Source of the DNA: Bacillota bacterium
GTDB lineage: Bacteria; Bacillota; Bacilli; Bacillales; Cytobacillaceae
DNA length: 6,522 nt
Assembly (NCBI GenBank): GCA_030705745.1
Contig: JAUZPT010000170.1
Coordinates: forward strand, 1-6,522
Direction: 5' to 3'
Positions 1-5,046 of this stretch are shown here, one piece after another (within the stretch, counting starts at the first letter, position 1; every line of letters begins with the position of its first letter). The position numbers were made by a program, and so were the translations under genes. Under the pieces are notes generated by a model. The model searched no databases. It had not been told where the DNA came from and was given only the letters and a program-made list of their open reading frames with translations.

Positions 1-363
1 CTCCATCCTTGCCATCACTTCCATAACAGCAGGGGTTCCCATTTCTTTTTCTTCCTGAAAAAGTTTAATGGAGAGCTGATGTTTTAAGCGAAACTCCAAT
101 ATTTTGTATATGGAACGATGGACATTTTCATGAAAAGTGTGAGTAGGATCAAACGCTTCTTCAGCTGCATCTTTCATTTCCTTTATTAAACTTGAAATAA
201 TTTCATCGAACAGTTCATCTTTATTTTTGAAAAAAGTATAAATCGTTCCTTTGCCGACATTCGCCAGCCTCGCGACCTGGTCCATGGTAGTTGCTTTGTA
301 TCCAAATTGGGAAAAGGATTTTGTTGCTGCTTCAATGATTTGCCGTTTTCGGTCGACCGTCAT
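1..363 (-). CDS. yhgD: TetR/AcrR-family transcriptional regulator, YhgD type (partial, 3' end outside window)
   Basis: I read 121 codons from the ATG at 363 to the left edge with no stop, so the C-terminal part is missing. The protein begins MTVDRKRQIIEAATKSF and has a classic TetR N-terminal DNA-binding domain: helix 1 at about residues 5-20 and the helix-turn-helix at about 25-47, with TTMDQVARLANVGKGTIYTF as the recognition segment. Residues from about 48 on begin the helical ligand-binding and dimerisation domain, which is incomplete here. The start is supported by a strong ribosome binding site (GAGGTGAT, 367-374) and by the usual distance from start to helix-turn-helix. Position directly after hemEHY matches yhgD of B. 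subtilis, where a membrane protein gene (yhgE) follows; that gene would lie outside this window. It has its own promoter and a palindrome over the transcription start, so autorepression is the likely mode (inference). The ligand is unknown. TetR assignment is near certain; the yhgD name rests on similarity from memory and synteny. Confidence 0.93.
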   Translation of the reverse strand, partial: MTVDRKRQIIEAATKSFSQFGYKATTMDQVARLANVGKGTIYTFFKNKDELFDEIISSLIKEMKDAAEEAFDPTHTFHENVHRSIYKILEFRLKHQLSIKLFQEEKEMGTPAVMEVMARME

Positions 364-401
364 ACAATCACCTCTTCTTCCAGAAATGACCACCTGAATA
401 T

Positions 402-420
402 TTTAGTCATTATGACTAAA
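402..420. promoter_or_regulatory. Candidate operator of the TetR-family regulator (19-bp palindrome)
   Basis: TTTAGTCAT, one central T, then ATGACTAAA form a perfect 9-1-9 inverted repeat. It lies 39 bases upstream of the regulator's ATG and directly downstream of the -10 element at 423-428, so it covers about -4 to +15 of the predicted transcript. Length, symmetry and placement are typical of TetR-family self-operators. That this repressor binds it is inferred. Confidence 0.6.
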
Positions 421-422
421 TC

Positions 423-452
423 AGTATACCACGACCATTTTCTACAATACAA
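423..452 (-). promoter_or_regulatory. Predicted sigma-A promoter of the TetR-family regulator gene (extended -10)
   Basis: Read on the minus strand, TGG immediately precedes TATACT (428 to 423), giving an extended -10 of the TGnTATAnT kind with five of six -10 bases. A weak -35 (TTGTAT, 452 to 447) lies 18 bases upstream. The predicted start, near 416, falls inside the palindrome at 402-420. The promoter sits after the hemY hairpin, so the regulator can be expressed separately from hemEHY. Confidence 0.55.
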
Positions 453-465
453 TAAAAGCAAATTG

Positions 466-496
466 AAAGAAGCTGTTAGGCACGAACAGCTTCTTT
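466..496 (-). terminator. Hairpin at the end of hemY, probable intrinsic terminator of hemEHY
   Basis: AAAGAAGCTGTT (466-477) and AACAGCTTCTTT (485-496) form a perfect 12-bp inverted repeat with a 7-base loop. It includes the last codons and stop of hemY. On the minus strand the 3' arm ends in TTCTTT and continues into a T-rich but interrupted stretch (CAATTTGCTTTTATTG). The stem is strong but the U-tract imperfect, so termination may be partial and some read-through into yhgD is possible. The plus-strand side is also T-rich, but no gene points at it from the left. Confidence 0.55.
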
Positions 497-1915
497 GTTT
501 ATTTTCAAAAATTCAAGTACTTGTTGGACTGCTGCCTCTCCCTGATCGATACAATCCGGGAGGCCAATTCCTTCATAGGATGCTCCGGCTAGGAATACAC
601 CTGGCAGTTCAAGATTTAGCTGTGCTTTTATCGTTTCGATCCTTTGTTTATGCCCAACAGTGTACTGAGGCATTGAATTTTTCCAACGGGAAACAATACC
701 AAAATCAGGTTCCATTGTGATATCCATCGTCTTTTTCAAATCATCCAGGACTATCTTAATAATTCGATCATCCGACAGGTCGACAATGGTTTCATCTCCC
801 GCTTTACCAACATAACAACGCAGAAGTACTTTTCCTTCCGGAGTGGAGTGCTCCCACTTCTTATGTGTCCAGGTGCAAGCAGTAATGGAATAATCACTGT
901 TCCTTGATACGACAAAACCTGTTCCATCAATGTCCTTTTGTATGGCTTCCTTAGGGAATGCCAGAGCAACGGTGGCAACGGATGTGGAAGGCATCGTTTT
1001 CAGCGGATCGAACAGGTGGTACTCGGAAAACATCGATTGTGTTATCTTATGTGGTGTCGCCGCTACCACACAATCCGCATAAAGGGTTTCCCCGTTGTTT
1101 AAATAAATTTCATAGGAAGTCCCTTGCTTTGAAATTTTATCAACACGAAGCCCTTTTAAAACCGAATTGGCTTCCAACTTAGCTTCGATTGCTTCCGCAA
1201 AAGACTGAAGACCGGTTTTAAAAGTCAGGAAAACTCCATTGCCTTTACCCCCGCTCGATTCTTTTGTTTTCGGTTTTGCAGGAGTCGACTTTTTCATTCC
1301 AAGAATAAGGCTTCTATATTTTTGCTCGACTTCGTAAAACTGCGGAAAGGTGGACATCAAACTTAACATATCAATATCGCCTGCATAAATGCCCGACAGA
1401 AGCGGTTCAATCAAATTTTCAACCACCTCGTCCCCAAGCCTTCTTCGGAAAAATTCACCCAAGGATTGATCCTGATCTTTTTCAGACTTTGGCAGGATGA
1501 AATCAGCGGCAGCTCTTAGCTTTCCTTGAACGGAGAATAGGCCAGTCGTGAGGAAAGGCGCAATTTCAGTCGGGATTCCCATGATCGACCCACCTGGCAT
1601 TGGATGAAGCTTTTCGTTTACGAGTACATACGATTTTCCGGTAGAATTGTGAACAAGCTGATGCTCCATTCCTACTTCTCTGGCAAGCCTCGACATGCTC
1701 GTTTTTCGGGCGAGAAATGAATCCGGTCCTCTTTCAATGGTAAAGCCATCTTTGACAACGGTCTGCATTTTTCCTCCAAGACGGTGTGAAGCTTCGACTA
1801 AAGTTACCTCGATAGGAAGATTATGCTCACGAACTGCTTTTTGAAGATAGAATGCCGTCGTCATTCCAGCTATTCCACCTCCAATAATCACAACCTTTTG
1901 TTTTTCTTCCGCCAC
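476..1915 (-). CDS. hemY: Coproporphyrinogen III oxidase (HemY/CgoX, FAD-dependent; historically protoporphyrinogen oxidase)
   Basis: This enzyme takes six electrons from coproporphyrinogen III to give coproporphyrin III, using FAD and oxygen, in the coproporphyrin-dependent haem pathway. B. subtilis HemY also oxidises protoporphyrinogen IX. The 479-residue protein has the Rossmann FAD motif GGGIAG at 12-17, the acidic residue ending the second strand (VTLVEAS, E41) followed by RLGGK, the family segment IERGPDSF at 60-67, SLGEFFRRRLGDEVVENLIEPLLSGIYAG in the middle, and the C-terminal FAD-contact region GVFLAGASYEGIGLPDCIDQG from about 439. I place the start at the GTG at 1915 rather than the ATG at 1942: the GTG has a near-ideal ribosome binding site (1918-1930) and gives the same N-terminus length as B. 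subtilis HemY, while the ATG, which overlaps the hemH stop by four bases, has no visible site. It is third in the operon, 23 bases after hemH. Cytoplasmic or membrane-peripheral. Confidence 0.95.
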   Translation of the reverse strand: MAEEKQKVVIIGGGIAGMTTAFYLQKAVREHNLPIEVTLVEASHRLGGKMQTVVKDGFTIERGPDSFLARKTSMSRLAREVGMEHQLVHNSTGKSYVLVNEKLHPMPGGSIMGIPTEIAPFLTTGLFSVQGKLRAAADFILPKSEKDQDQSLGEFFRRRLGDEVVENLIEPLLSGIYAGDIDMLSLMSTFPQFYEVEQKYRSLILGMKKSTPAKPKTKESSGGKGNGVFLTFKTGLQSFAEAIEAKLEANSVLKGLRVDKISKQGTSYEIYLNNGETLYADCVVAATPHKITQSMFSEYHLFDPLKTMPSTSVATVALAFPKEAIQKDIDGTGFVVSRNSDYSITACTWTHKKWEHSTPEGKVLLRCYVGKAGDETIVDLSDDRIIKIVLDDLKKTMDITMEPDFGIVSRWKNSMPQYTVGHKQRIETIKAQLNLELPGVFLAGASYEGIGLPDCIDQGEAAVQQVLEFLKINKEAVRA

Positions 1916-1917
1916 AT

Positions 1918-1930
1918 GATCACCGCCTTT
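1918..1930 (-). promoter_or_regulatory. Ribosome binding site that decides the hemY start
   Basis: On the minus strand this reads AAAGGCGGTGATC, matching the Firmicute anti-Shine-Dalgarno complement AAAGGAGGTGATC at 12 of 13 positions. It ends two bases before the GTG at 1915, leaving seven bases between the GG core and the start. The upstream ATG at 1942 is preceded only by an A-rich stretch. Confidence 0.8.
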
Positions 1931-1938
1931 GCTATTGC

Positions 1939-2871
1939 TCATTTTTTGATGGTTTTTAAAATAACATTTGTGAGTGCTTCAATAAATTCGTTTTGCACAT
2001 TTGGCATTTCAGGGCGGTAATAGCTGGCCCCAATTTCATCCGTAACCGCTTTGCACTCATAATCATTATCATATAAAACTTCCAAATGGTCACAAACAAA
2101 GCCTACTGGTGCAAAAACAAACGCTTTATATTCATGGTCAGCATATAATTTCCTTGTCAAATCCTGCACATCCGGCCCAAGCCAAGGCTCAGGTGTATTC
2201 CCTGCGCTTTGCCAGCCAATGGTATATTGACTTATACCCGCTTGTTTTGCAATTAAATCAGCCGTGTCTCGCAGTTGATTAGGATATGGGTCACCAGATT
2301 GAAGAATTTTCTCCGGCAGGCTATGGGCGGAAACGATTAACATCGAGTTCTCTCTCTCATCATCTGGCATGTGTGCGAAAACATCCTTCACCTTTTCCGC
2401 CCAATAATCGATGAATTTCGGTTCATCATACCAGCTTTCAACAGAAGTAATCTTTGGGCTGCCAAGTTTTTCTGCTTCTTCCTTCGCACGTCCGTTGTAT
2501 GATTTAACGCTAAACGTAGAAAAATGCGGCGCAAGCACAATGCTGACTGCTTCTTCAATGCCGTCATCATGCATCTGCTTTACAGCATCTTCGATAAATG
2601 GGTCAATATGCTTTAAGCCCAGATACATTTTAAATTCAATGTCATCCTGAACAGCATTCAAATTCTGTTCCAATTTTTCAGCCTGTTCAAGCGTGAGTTT
2701 TGCGAGTGGGGATATCCCGCCTATTGCCTCATAGCGGTTTCTAAGTTCCTCAATCATTTCTTCCGAAGGCTTCCTGCCTCTGCGGATATGTGTATAATAC
2801 CGTTCCAAGTCTTCCAATTTATTCGGAGTGCCATATGCCATTACAAGCAGGCCCATTTTTTTCTTTGTCAT
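1939..2871 (-). CDS. hemH: Coproporphyrin III ferrochelatase (HemH/CpfC)
   Basis: It inserts ferrous iron into coproporphyrin III to give coprohaem III; older literature calls the family protoporphyrin ferrochelatase. The start at 2871 gives 310 residues, the length I recall for B. subtilis HemH, beginning [16 protein letters not shown]. Known active-site positions of the B. subtilis enzyme are present at the same numbers: Y13, R30, H183 in [11 protein letters not shown] and E264 in [23 protein letters not shown] (230-240) is also conserved. No C-terminal iron-sulphur or transmembrane extension exists, as expected for the soluble monomeric Bacillus type. The reading frame stays open upstream to 3024, but those 51 codons do not resemble the family, and GAGGTG (2878-2883) six bases before the ATG supports 2871. 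The stop overlaps an unused hemY ATG; the preferred hemY start is 23 bases on. Confidence 0.96.
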   Translation of the reverse strand: MTKKKMGLLVMAYGTPNKLEDLERYYTHIRRGRKPSEEMIEELRNRYEAIGGISPLAKLTLEQAEKLEQNLNAVQDDIEFKMYLGLKHIDPFIEDAVKQMHDDGIEEAVSIVLAPHFSTFSVKSYNGRAKEEAEKLGSPKITSVESWYDEPKFIDYWAEKVKDVFAHMPDDERENSMLIVSAHSLPEKILQSGDPYPNQLRDTADLIAKQAGISQYTIGWQSAGNTPEPWLGPDVQDLTRKLYADHEYKAFVFAPVGFVCDHLEVLYDNDYECKAVTDEIGASYYRPEMPNVQNEFIEALTNVILKTIKK

Positions 2872-2940
2872 GCAATCCACCTCATTGTTAAGTTCTTGCT
2901 TTAGTTTACAGGCTAAAATAATATCTTCATTATGAACATG

Positions 2941-2968
2941 ACATCGACAGAGAATTCCCTGTCGATGT
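2941..2968 (-). other. Strong stem-loop in the hemE-hemH spacer
   Basis: ACATCGACAG (2941-2950) and CTGTCGATGT (2959-2968) form a perfect 10-bp inverted repeat around an 8-base loop that contains GAATTC. No U-tract follows on either strand, so it is not a standard intrinsic terminator. It lies in an unusually long (168-base) gap inside an operon, 72 bases after the hemE stop and 70 bases before the hemH start. A transcript-stabilising or processing hairpin is possible (inference). No conventional promoter for hemH was convincing in this gap. Confidence 0.5.
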
Positions 2969-3039
2969 AAATTTAACCTTATTGTGCTTAAAAAAATGAC
3001 GAGATACCACTTTGAAATGTTCAAACCACCGATTGCCCT

Positions 3040-4086
3040 CTAGCTTCTTACTTTTGATGCTGAATACTCATGAATGAAGGTTGTCAGTTTTTTGAGGATG
3101 TCCGGGTCAACCTGAGGGAAAACTCCATGTCCAAGATTGAAAATATAACCAGGTTGGGCCATGCCCTGATCAAGAATGATTTTTGCCCGTTCTTCAATTA
3201 CTTCCCAAGGTGCTAGCAGGATAGCCGGATCCAAATTTCCCTGTACTGTTTTTTGGATGCCCATTTCCCGTGCTCGAGGAATCGGCAGGCGCCAGTCCAA
3301 TCCAACGACATCCAGTGGAAGGTCATTCCATTCAAGAGCAAGATGGCTTGCACCCACACCAAACATAATGAGAGGAACATTTTCCTCTTTTAATGACGAG
3401 AAAATTTTTGCCATGATGGGCTTTATAAAATAGCGGTAATCTTCGACGTTCAATGCGCCAACCCAAGAGTCAAAAATTTGAATCGCTTTTGCACCTGCCT
3501 TGATTTGTGATTTCACGTATGTAATGACCATGTCTCCAAGCTTTTCCATAAGTGCAAACCAAGCTTTCGGTTCAGCGTACATAAAGGCTTTCGTTTTATT
3601 GTAATTTCTTGACGGACCTCCTTCAATCATATAGCTTGCAAGTGTAAAAGGAGCACCGGAAAAACCGATCAATGGAACTGACAATTGTTCCTCGGTCAAT
3701 AGTTTGATTGTGTCAAGAACATAAGGAATATCCTCTTCTGGATGAATCTCTCCCAGTTTTTCAACATCAGCCAGTGATTTAATCGGATTTGCAATGACCG
3801 GCCCGATACCGGATTTTATTTCTACATCCACGCCAAGAGCCGGAAGCGGTGTCATAATATCCTTATATAGAATTGCCGCATCAACGTTATATTGTTCAAC
3901 AGGCAAGCGAGTTACATAGGCGCAAAGCTCTGGCTGATGGGTAATTTCAAAAAGTGAATACTTTTCCTTGATCTTTCTGTATTCGGGCTGTGAGCGCCCT
4001 GCCTGTCTCATATACCAAACAGGGGTATAATCCGTTTTTTCCCCTCTTGCTGCTTTTAAAAATGTTTCATTTATTGTTTTTGTCAT
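3040..4086 (-). CDS. hemE: Uroporphyrinogen III decarboxylase
   Basis: It removes the four acetate carboxyls of uroporphyrinogen III to give coproporphyrinogen III, without cofactor, in the cytoplasm. The 348-residue protein has the expected length. Visible family features: N-terminal WYMRQAGRS (24-32) with the substrate-binding arginines R27 and R31, [10 protein letters not shown] with the catalytic aspartate D76, Y152 in [16 protein letters not shown] with S207, and FNLGHGV with H320. These match residues known in human and Bacillus UroD by motif. The ATG at 4086 has AAAGGTGG nine bases upstream. It is the first gene of the hemEHY operon and is divergent from hmoB across a 268-base region. 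Its stop is TAG at 3040-3042. Confidence 0.97.
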   Translation of the reverse strand: MTKTINETFLKAARGEKTDYTPVWYMRQAGRSQPEYRKIKEKYSLFEITHQPELCAYVTRLPVEQYNVDAAILYKDIMTPLPALGVDVEIKSGIGPVIANPIKSLADVEKLGEIHPEEDIPYVLDTIKLLTEEQLSVPLIGFSGAPFTLASYMIEGGPSRNYNKTKAFMYAEPKAWFALMEKLGDMVITYVKSQIKAGAKAIQIFDSWVGALNVEDYRYFIKPIMAKIFSSLKEENVPLIMFGVGASHLALEWNDLPLDVVGLDWRLPIPRAREMGIQKTVQGNLDPAILLAPWEVIEERAKIILDQGMAQPGYIFNLGHGVFPQVDPDILKKLTTFIHEYSASKVRS

Positions 4087-4187
4087 TCAGATGGTCCACC
4101 TTTCGAAAGCATGTCTGCTTTCCATTTTAATATATTCAACTTGAAAATAGAAACTAATTAATGAGATACGTGTAAATAACTGTCTTC

Positions 4188-4216
4188 ACTATAGCGATTA
4201 TTTGCATTGGTGTATA
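4188..4216 (-). promoter_or_regulatory. Candidate promoter of hemEHY
   Basis: On the minus strand TATACA (4216 to 4211) and TATAGT (4193 to 4188) are spaced by 17 bases, matching the sigma-A consensus at 4/6 and 5/6. The predicted leader is about 95 bases. A consensus TTGACA (4237 to 4232), preceded by a T-tract, lies 15 bases upstream of the same TATACA and could form an alternative, short-spaced promoter. Another AT-rich -10-like site (4129-4134) lacks a -35. The choice between these is uncertain. Confidence 0.35.
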
Positions 4217-4249
4217 GACAACGCCGACAAGTGTCAAAAAAAAGTCGGA

Positions 4250-4278
4250 TTTACGTTTACAGGACTGTAAAATATGGT
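4250..4278 (+). promoter_or_regulatory. Candidate promoter of hmoB with palindrome in the spacer
   Basis: TTTACG (4250-4255, 4/6) and TATGGT (4273-4278, 4/6) are spaced by 17 bases, giving a leader of roughly 70 bases. The spacer is filled by the palindrome at 4256-4271. An alternative is TTGGAT (4304-4309), 17 bases, TATACT (4327-4332), which has the better -10 but would start the transcript only about two bases before the ribosome binding site. Confidence 0.35.
4256..4271. promoter_or_regulatory. 16-bp palindrome, candidate operator in the hemE-hmoB divergent region
   Basis: TTTACAG, GA, CTGTAAA is a perfect 7-2-7 inverted repeat. It is not a Fur (TGATAATnATTATCA) or PerR (TTATAATnATTATAA) box. 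It sits inside the spacer of the candidate hmoB promoter and about 40 bases upstream of the candidate hemE -35, a position from which a protein could act on either gene. The binding protein is unknown. Confidence 0.4.
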
Positions 4279-4340
4279 AGGAGAAAAAGAAACACTCGAT
4301 TATTTGGATTAAATCAATTGAAACTTTATACTGAAGAAAA

Positions 4341-4347
4341 AAGGTGG
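4341..4347 (+). promoter_or_regulatory. Ribosome binding site supporting the TTG start of hmoB
   Basis: AAGGTGG lies seven bases before the TTG at 4355. The next in-frame ATG (4367) would be 19 bases away, too far for this site. Confidence 0.8.
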
Positions 4348-4354
4348 AATCAAA

Positions 4355-4864
4355 TTGAATCTTTATATGACAACCGGCACATTCGATTTTTTGAAAACGA
4401 TTAAGGATAAAAATCCTGAAGAAAAAATGATGCTCATGCAAAACGGTGAAGGTGCCTTATTGCTTCACGAAACAATAGGAAAAACTGTCTTTAGTACACC
4501 AAGAAAATACGAGGTCCTTGATTCTGTAGGAGAATTGGACGATAACGGTTTTGTCGTTATGAACAATATCCCCGTTTCTGAGGAAGGAAGGCCGGTATTT
4601 GAATATCGATTTAAAAATCGAGCAGGAATGATTGAGCAAGAACCCGGTTTTGTAGCCATCCGCGTTTTACGCCCTCTTTCGAATGATACGTATATTATTT
4701 TGACAGTGTGGGAAAATGCTGATGCATTTCAAAACTGGCAAAACTCAAAGGCTTATGAAAAAGCGCACGAAAAACGAGGAACAGAACAAGGCATTGATGC
4801 TAAGCCGAACGTGTTTTCAGGCTCTTCTTATGTCACAAAGTATATCGTTCCGGAAAATGAATAA
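4355..4864 (+). CDS. hmoB: Haem-degrading monooxygenase HmoB (YhgC), IsdG-like
   Basis: Members of this family cleave the haem ring oxidatively and release iron; B. subtilis HmoB (YhgC) is a known example. The 169-residue protein aligns by eye with it nearly end to end. Residues 1 to about 64 are the N-terminal extension that sets HmoB apart from IsdG/HmoA. Residues from about 65 to 165 are the antibiotic-biosynthesis-monooxygenase (ABM) domain, with EGRPVFEYRFKNRAG (77-91), EPGFVAIRVLRPL (96-108) and a C-terminal Tyr-rich strand. The Asn/Trp/His set of the IsdG fold is visible: N70 or N71 in VMNNIPV, W128 in FQNWQNS and H138 in KAHEKRG, with the usual Trp-to-His spacing of ten. Translation starts at TTG, judged from the ribosome binding site and the homologue's length. 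It is divergent from hemE and ends in its own terminator. No signal peptide, so cytoplasmic. Regulation may involve the palindrome at 4256-4271 (inference). Confidence 0.93.
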   Translation: MNLYMTTGTFDFLKTIKDKNPEEKMMLMQNGEGALLLHETIGKTVFSTPRKYEVLDSVGELDDNGFVVMNNIPVSEEGRPVFEYRFKNRAGMIEQEPGFVAIRVLRPLSNDTYIILTVWENADAFQNWQNSKAYEKAHEKRGTEQGIDAKPNVFSGSSYVTKYIVPENE

Positions 4865-4887
4865 GTAGTTGGTATTTGATTTTCTTA

Positions 4888-4922
4888 AAAAAGGAATGGG
4901 GGCCACATCTCCATTCCTTTTT
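4888..4922 (+). terminator. Intrinsic terminator of hmoB
   Basis: AAAAAGGAATGG (4888-4899) pairs perfectly with CCATTCCTTTTT (4911-4922) around an 11-base loop; the U-run forms the 3' end of the stem. It begins 24 bases after the hmoB stop. The A-run on the 5' side would also let it act on the opposite strand. Confidence 0.8.
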
Positions 4923-4965
4923 CGTTCGAGTGTAACAAAAAAAAATTTCATTCTTTCACCACTTG

Positions 4966-5043
4966 AAAGCTCTCTCATATCCTGTAATACATCCATCAGG
5001 GCGAATACCCACTCGCTTCCCTGGATGAAAGAGAGGAGGCTTT
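4966..5043 (+). promoter_or_regulatory. Structured leader that can pair the ribosome binding site of the transporter gene
   Basis: An outer stem pairs AAAGC TCTCTC (4966-4976) with GAGAGG, bulged AG, GCTTT (5031-5043): eleven pairs, one of them G-T. Its 3' arm contains all of the Shine-Dalgarno AGGAGG (5034-5039) and runs into T5041-5046 and the ATG at 5047. Enclosed is a second hairpin, CATCCA (4990-4995) with TGGATG (5022-5027), extended by GGG (4999-5001) with CCC (5019-5021) and an inner CGA/TCG. I recognise no known riboswitch class. A caveat is that TTGAAA (4963-4968) could be a -35 with a poor -10 near 4985; in that case the first arm would not be transcribed. Confidence 0.35.
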
Positions 5044-5046
5044 TTT

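Noticed and set aside
307..720. 137-codon plus-strand open frame
   Set aside because: It lies opposite the hemY 3' end and the yhgD 5' end, both well supported, and shows no coding features of its own.
2872..3024. In-frame upstream extension of hemH (51 codons from 3024)
   Set aside because: The residues do not resemble ferrochelatase, the ATG at 3024 has no ribosome binding site, and the start at 2871 has a good one and gives the family's usual 310 residues.
2990..3025. Possible terminator after hemE: TTTGAA/TTCAAA stem (3011-3025) and T-run (3' at 2990-2997 on the minus strand)
   Set aside because: The stem is only six mostly A-T pairs and lies about 14 bases from the T-run; this does not make an effective intrinsic terminator, and it would cut the operon.
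4103..4121. Small hairpins near the hemE ribosome binding site (GAAAGC/GCTTTC and CTTTC/GAAAG)
   Set aside because: The stems are five to six pairs and overlap each other; too weak to claim control of translation.
4225..4248. CCGAC/GTCGG inverted repeat with an A-tract in the loop
   Set aside because: Only five pairs with a 14-base loop; likely chance.
4207..4404. 65-codon plus-strand open frame upstream of hmoB
   Set aside because: It overlaps hmoB in another frame, lacks a ribosome binding site, and its Lys/Arg-rich sequence is what AT-rich intergenic DNA gives.
4154..4441. 95-codon minus-strand open frame across the hemE-hmoB region
   Set aside because: It overlaps the start of hmoB on the opposite strand, has biased Phe/Ile-rich composition typical of AT-rich non-coding DNA, and has no ribosome binding site or recognisable domain.
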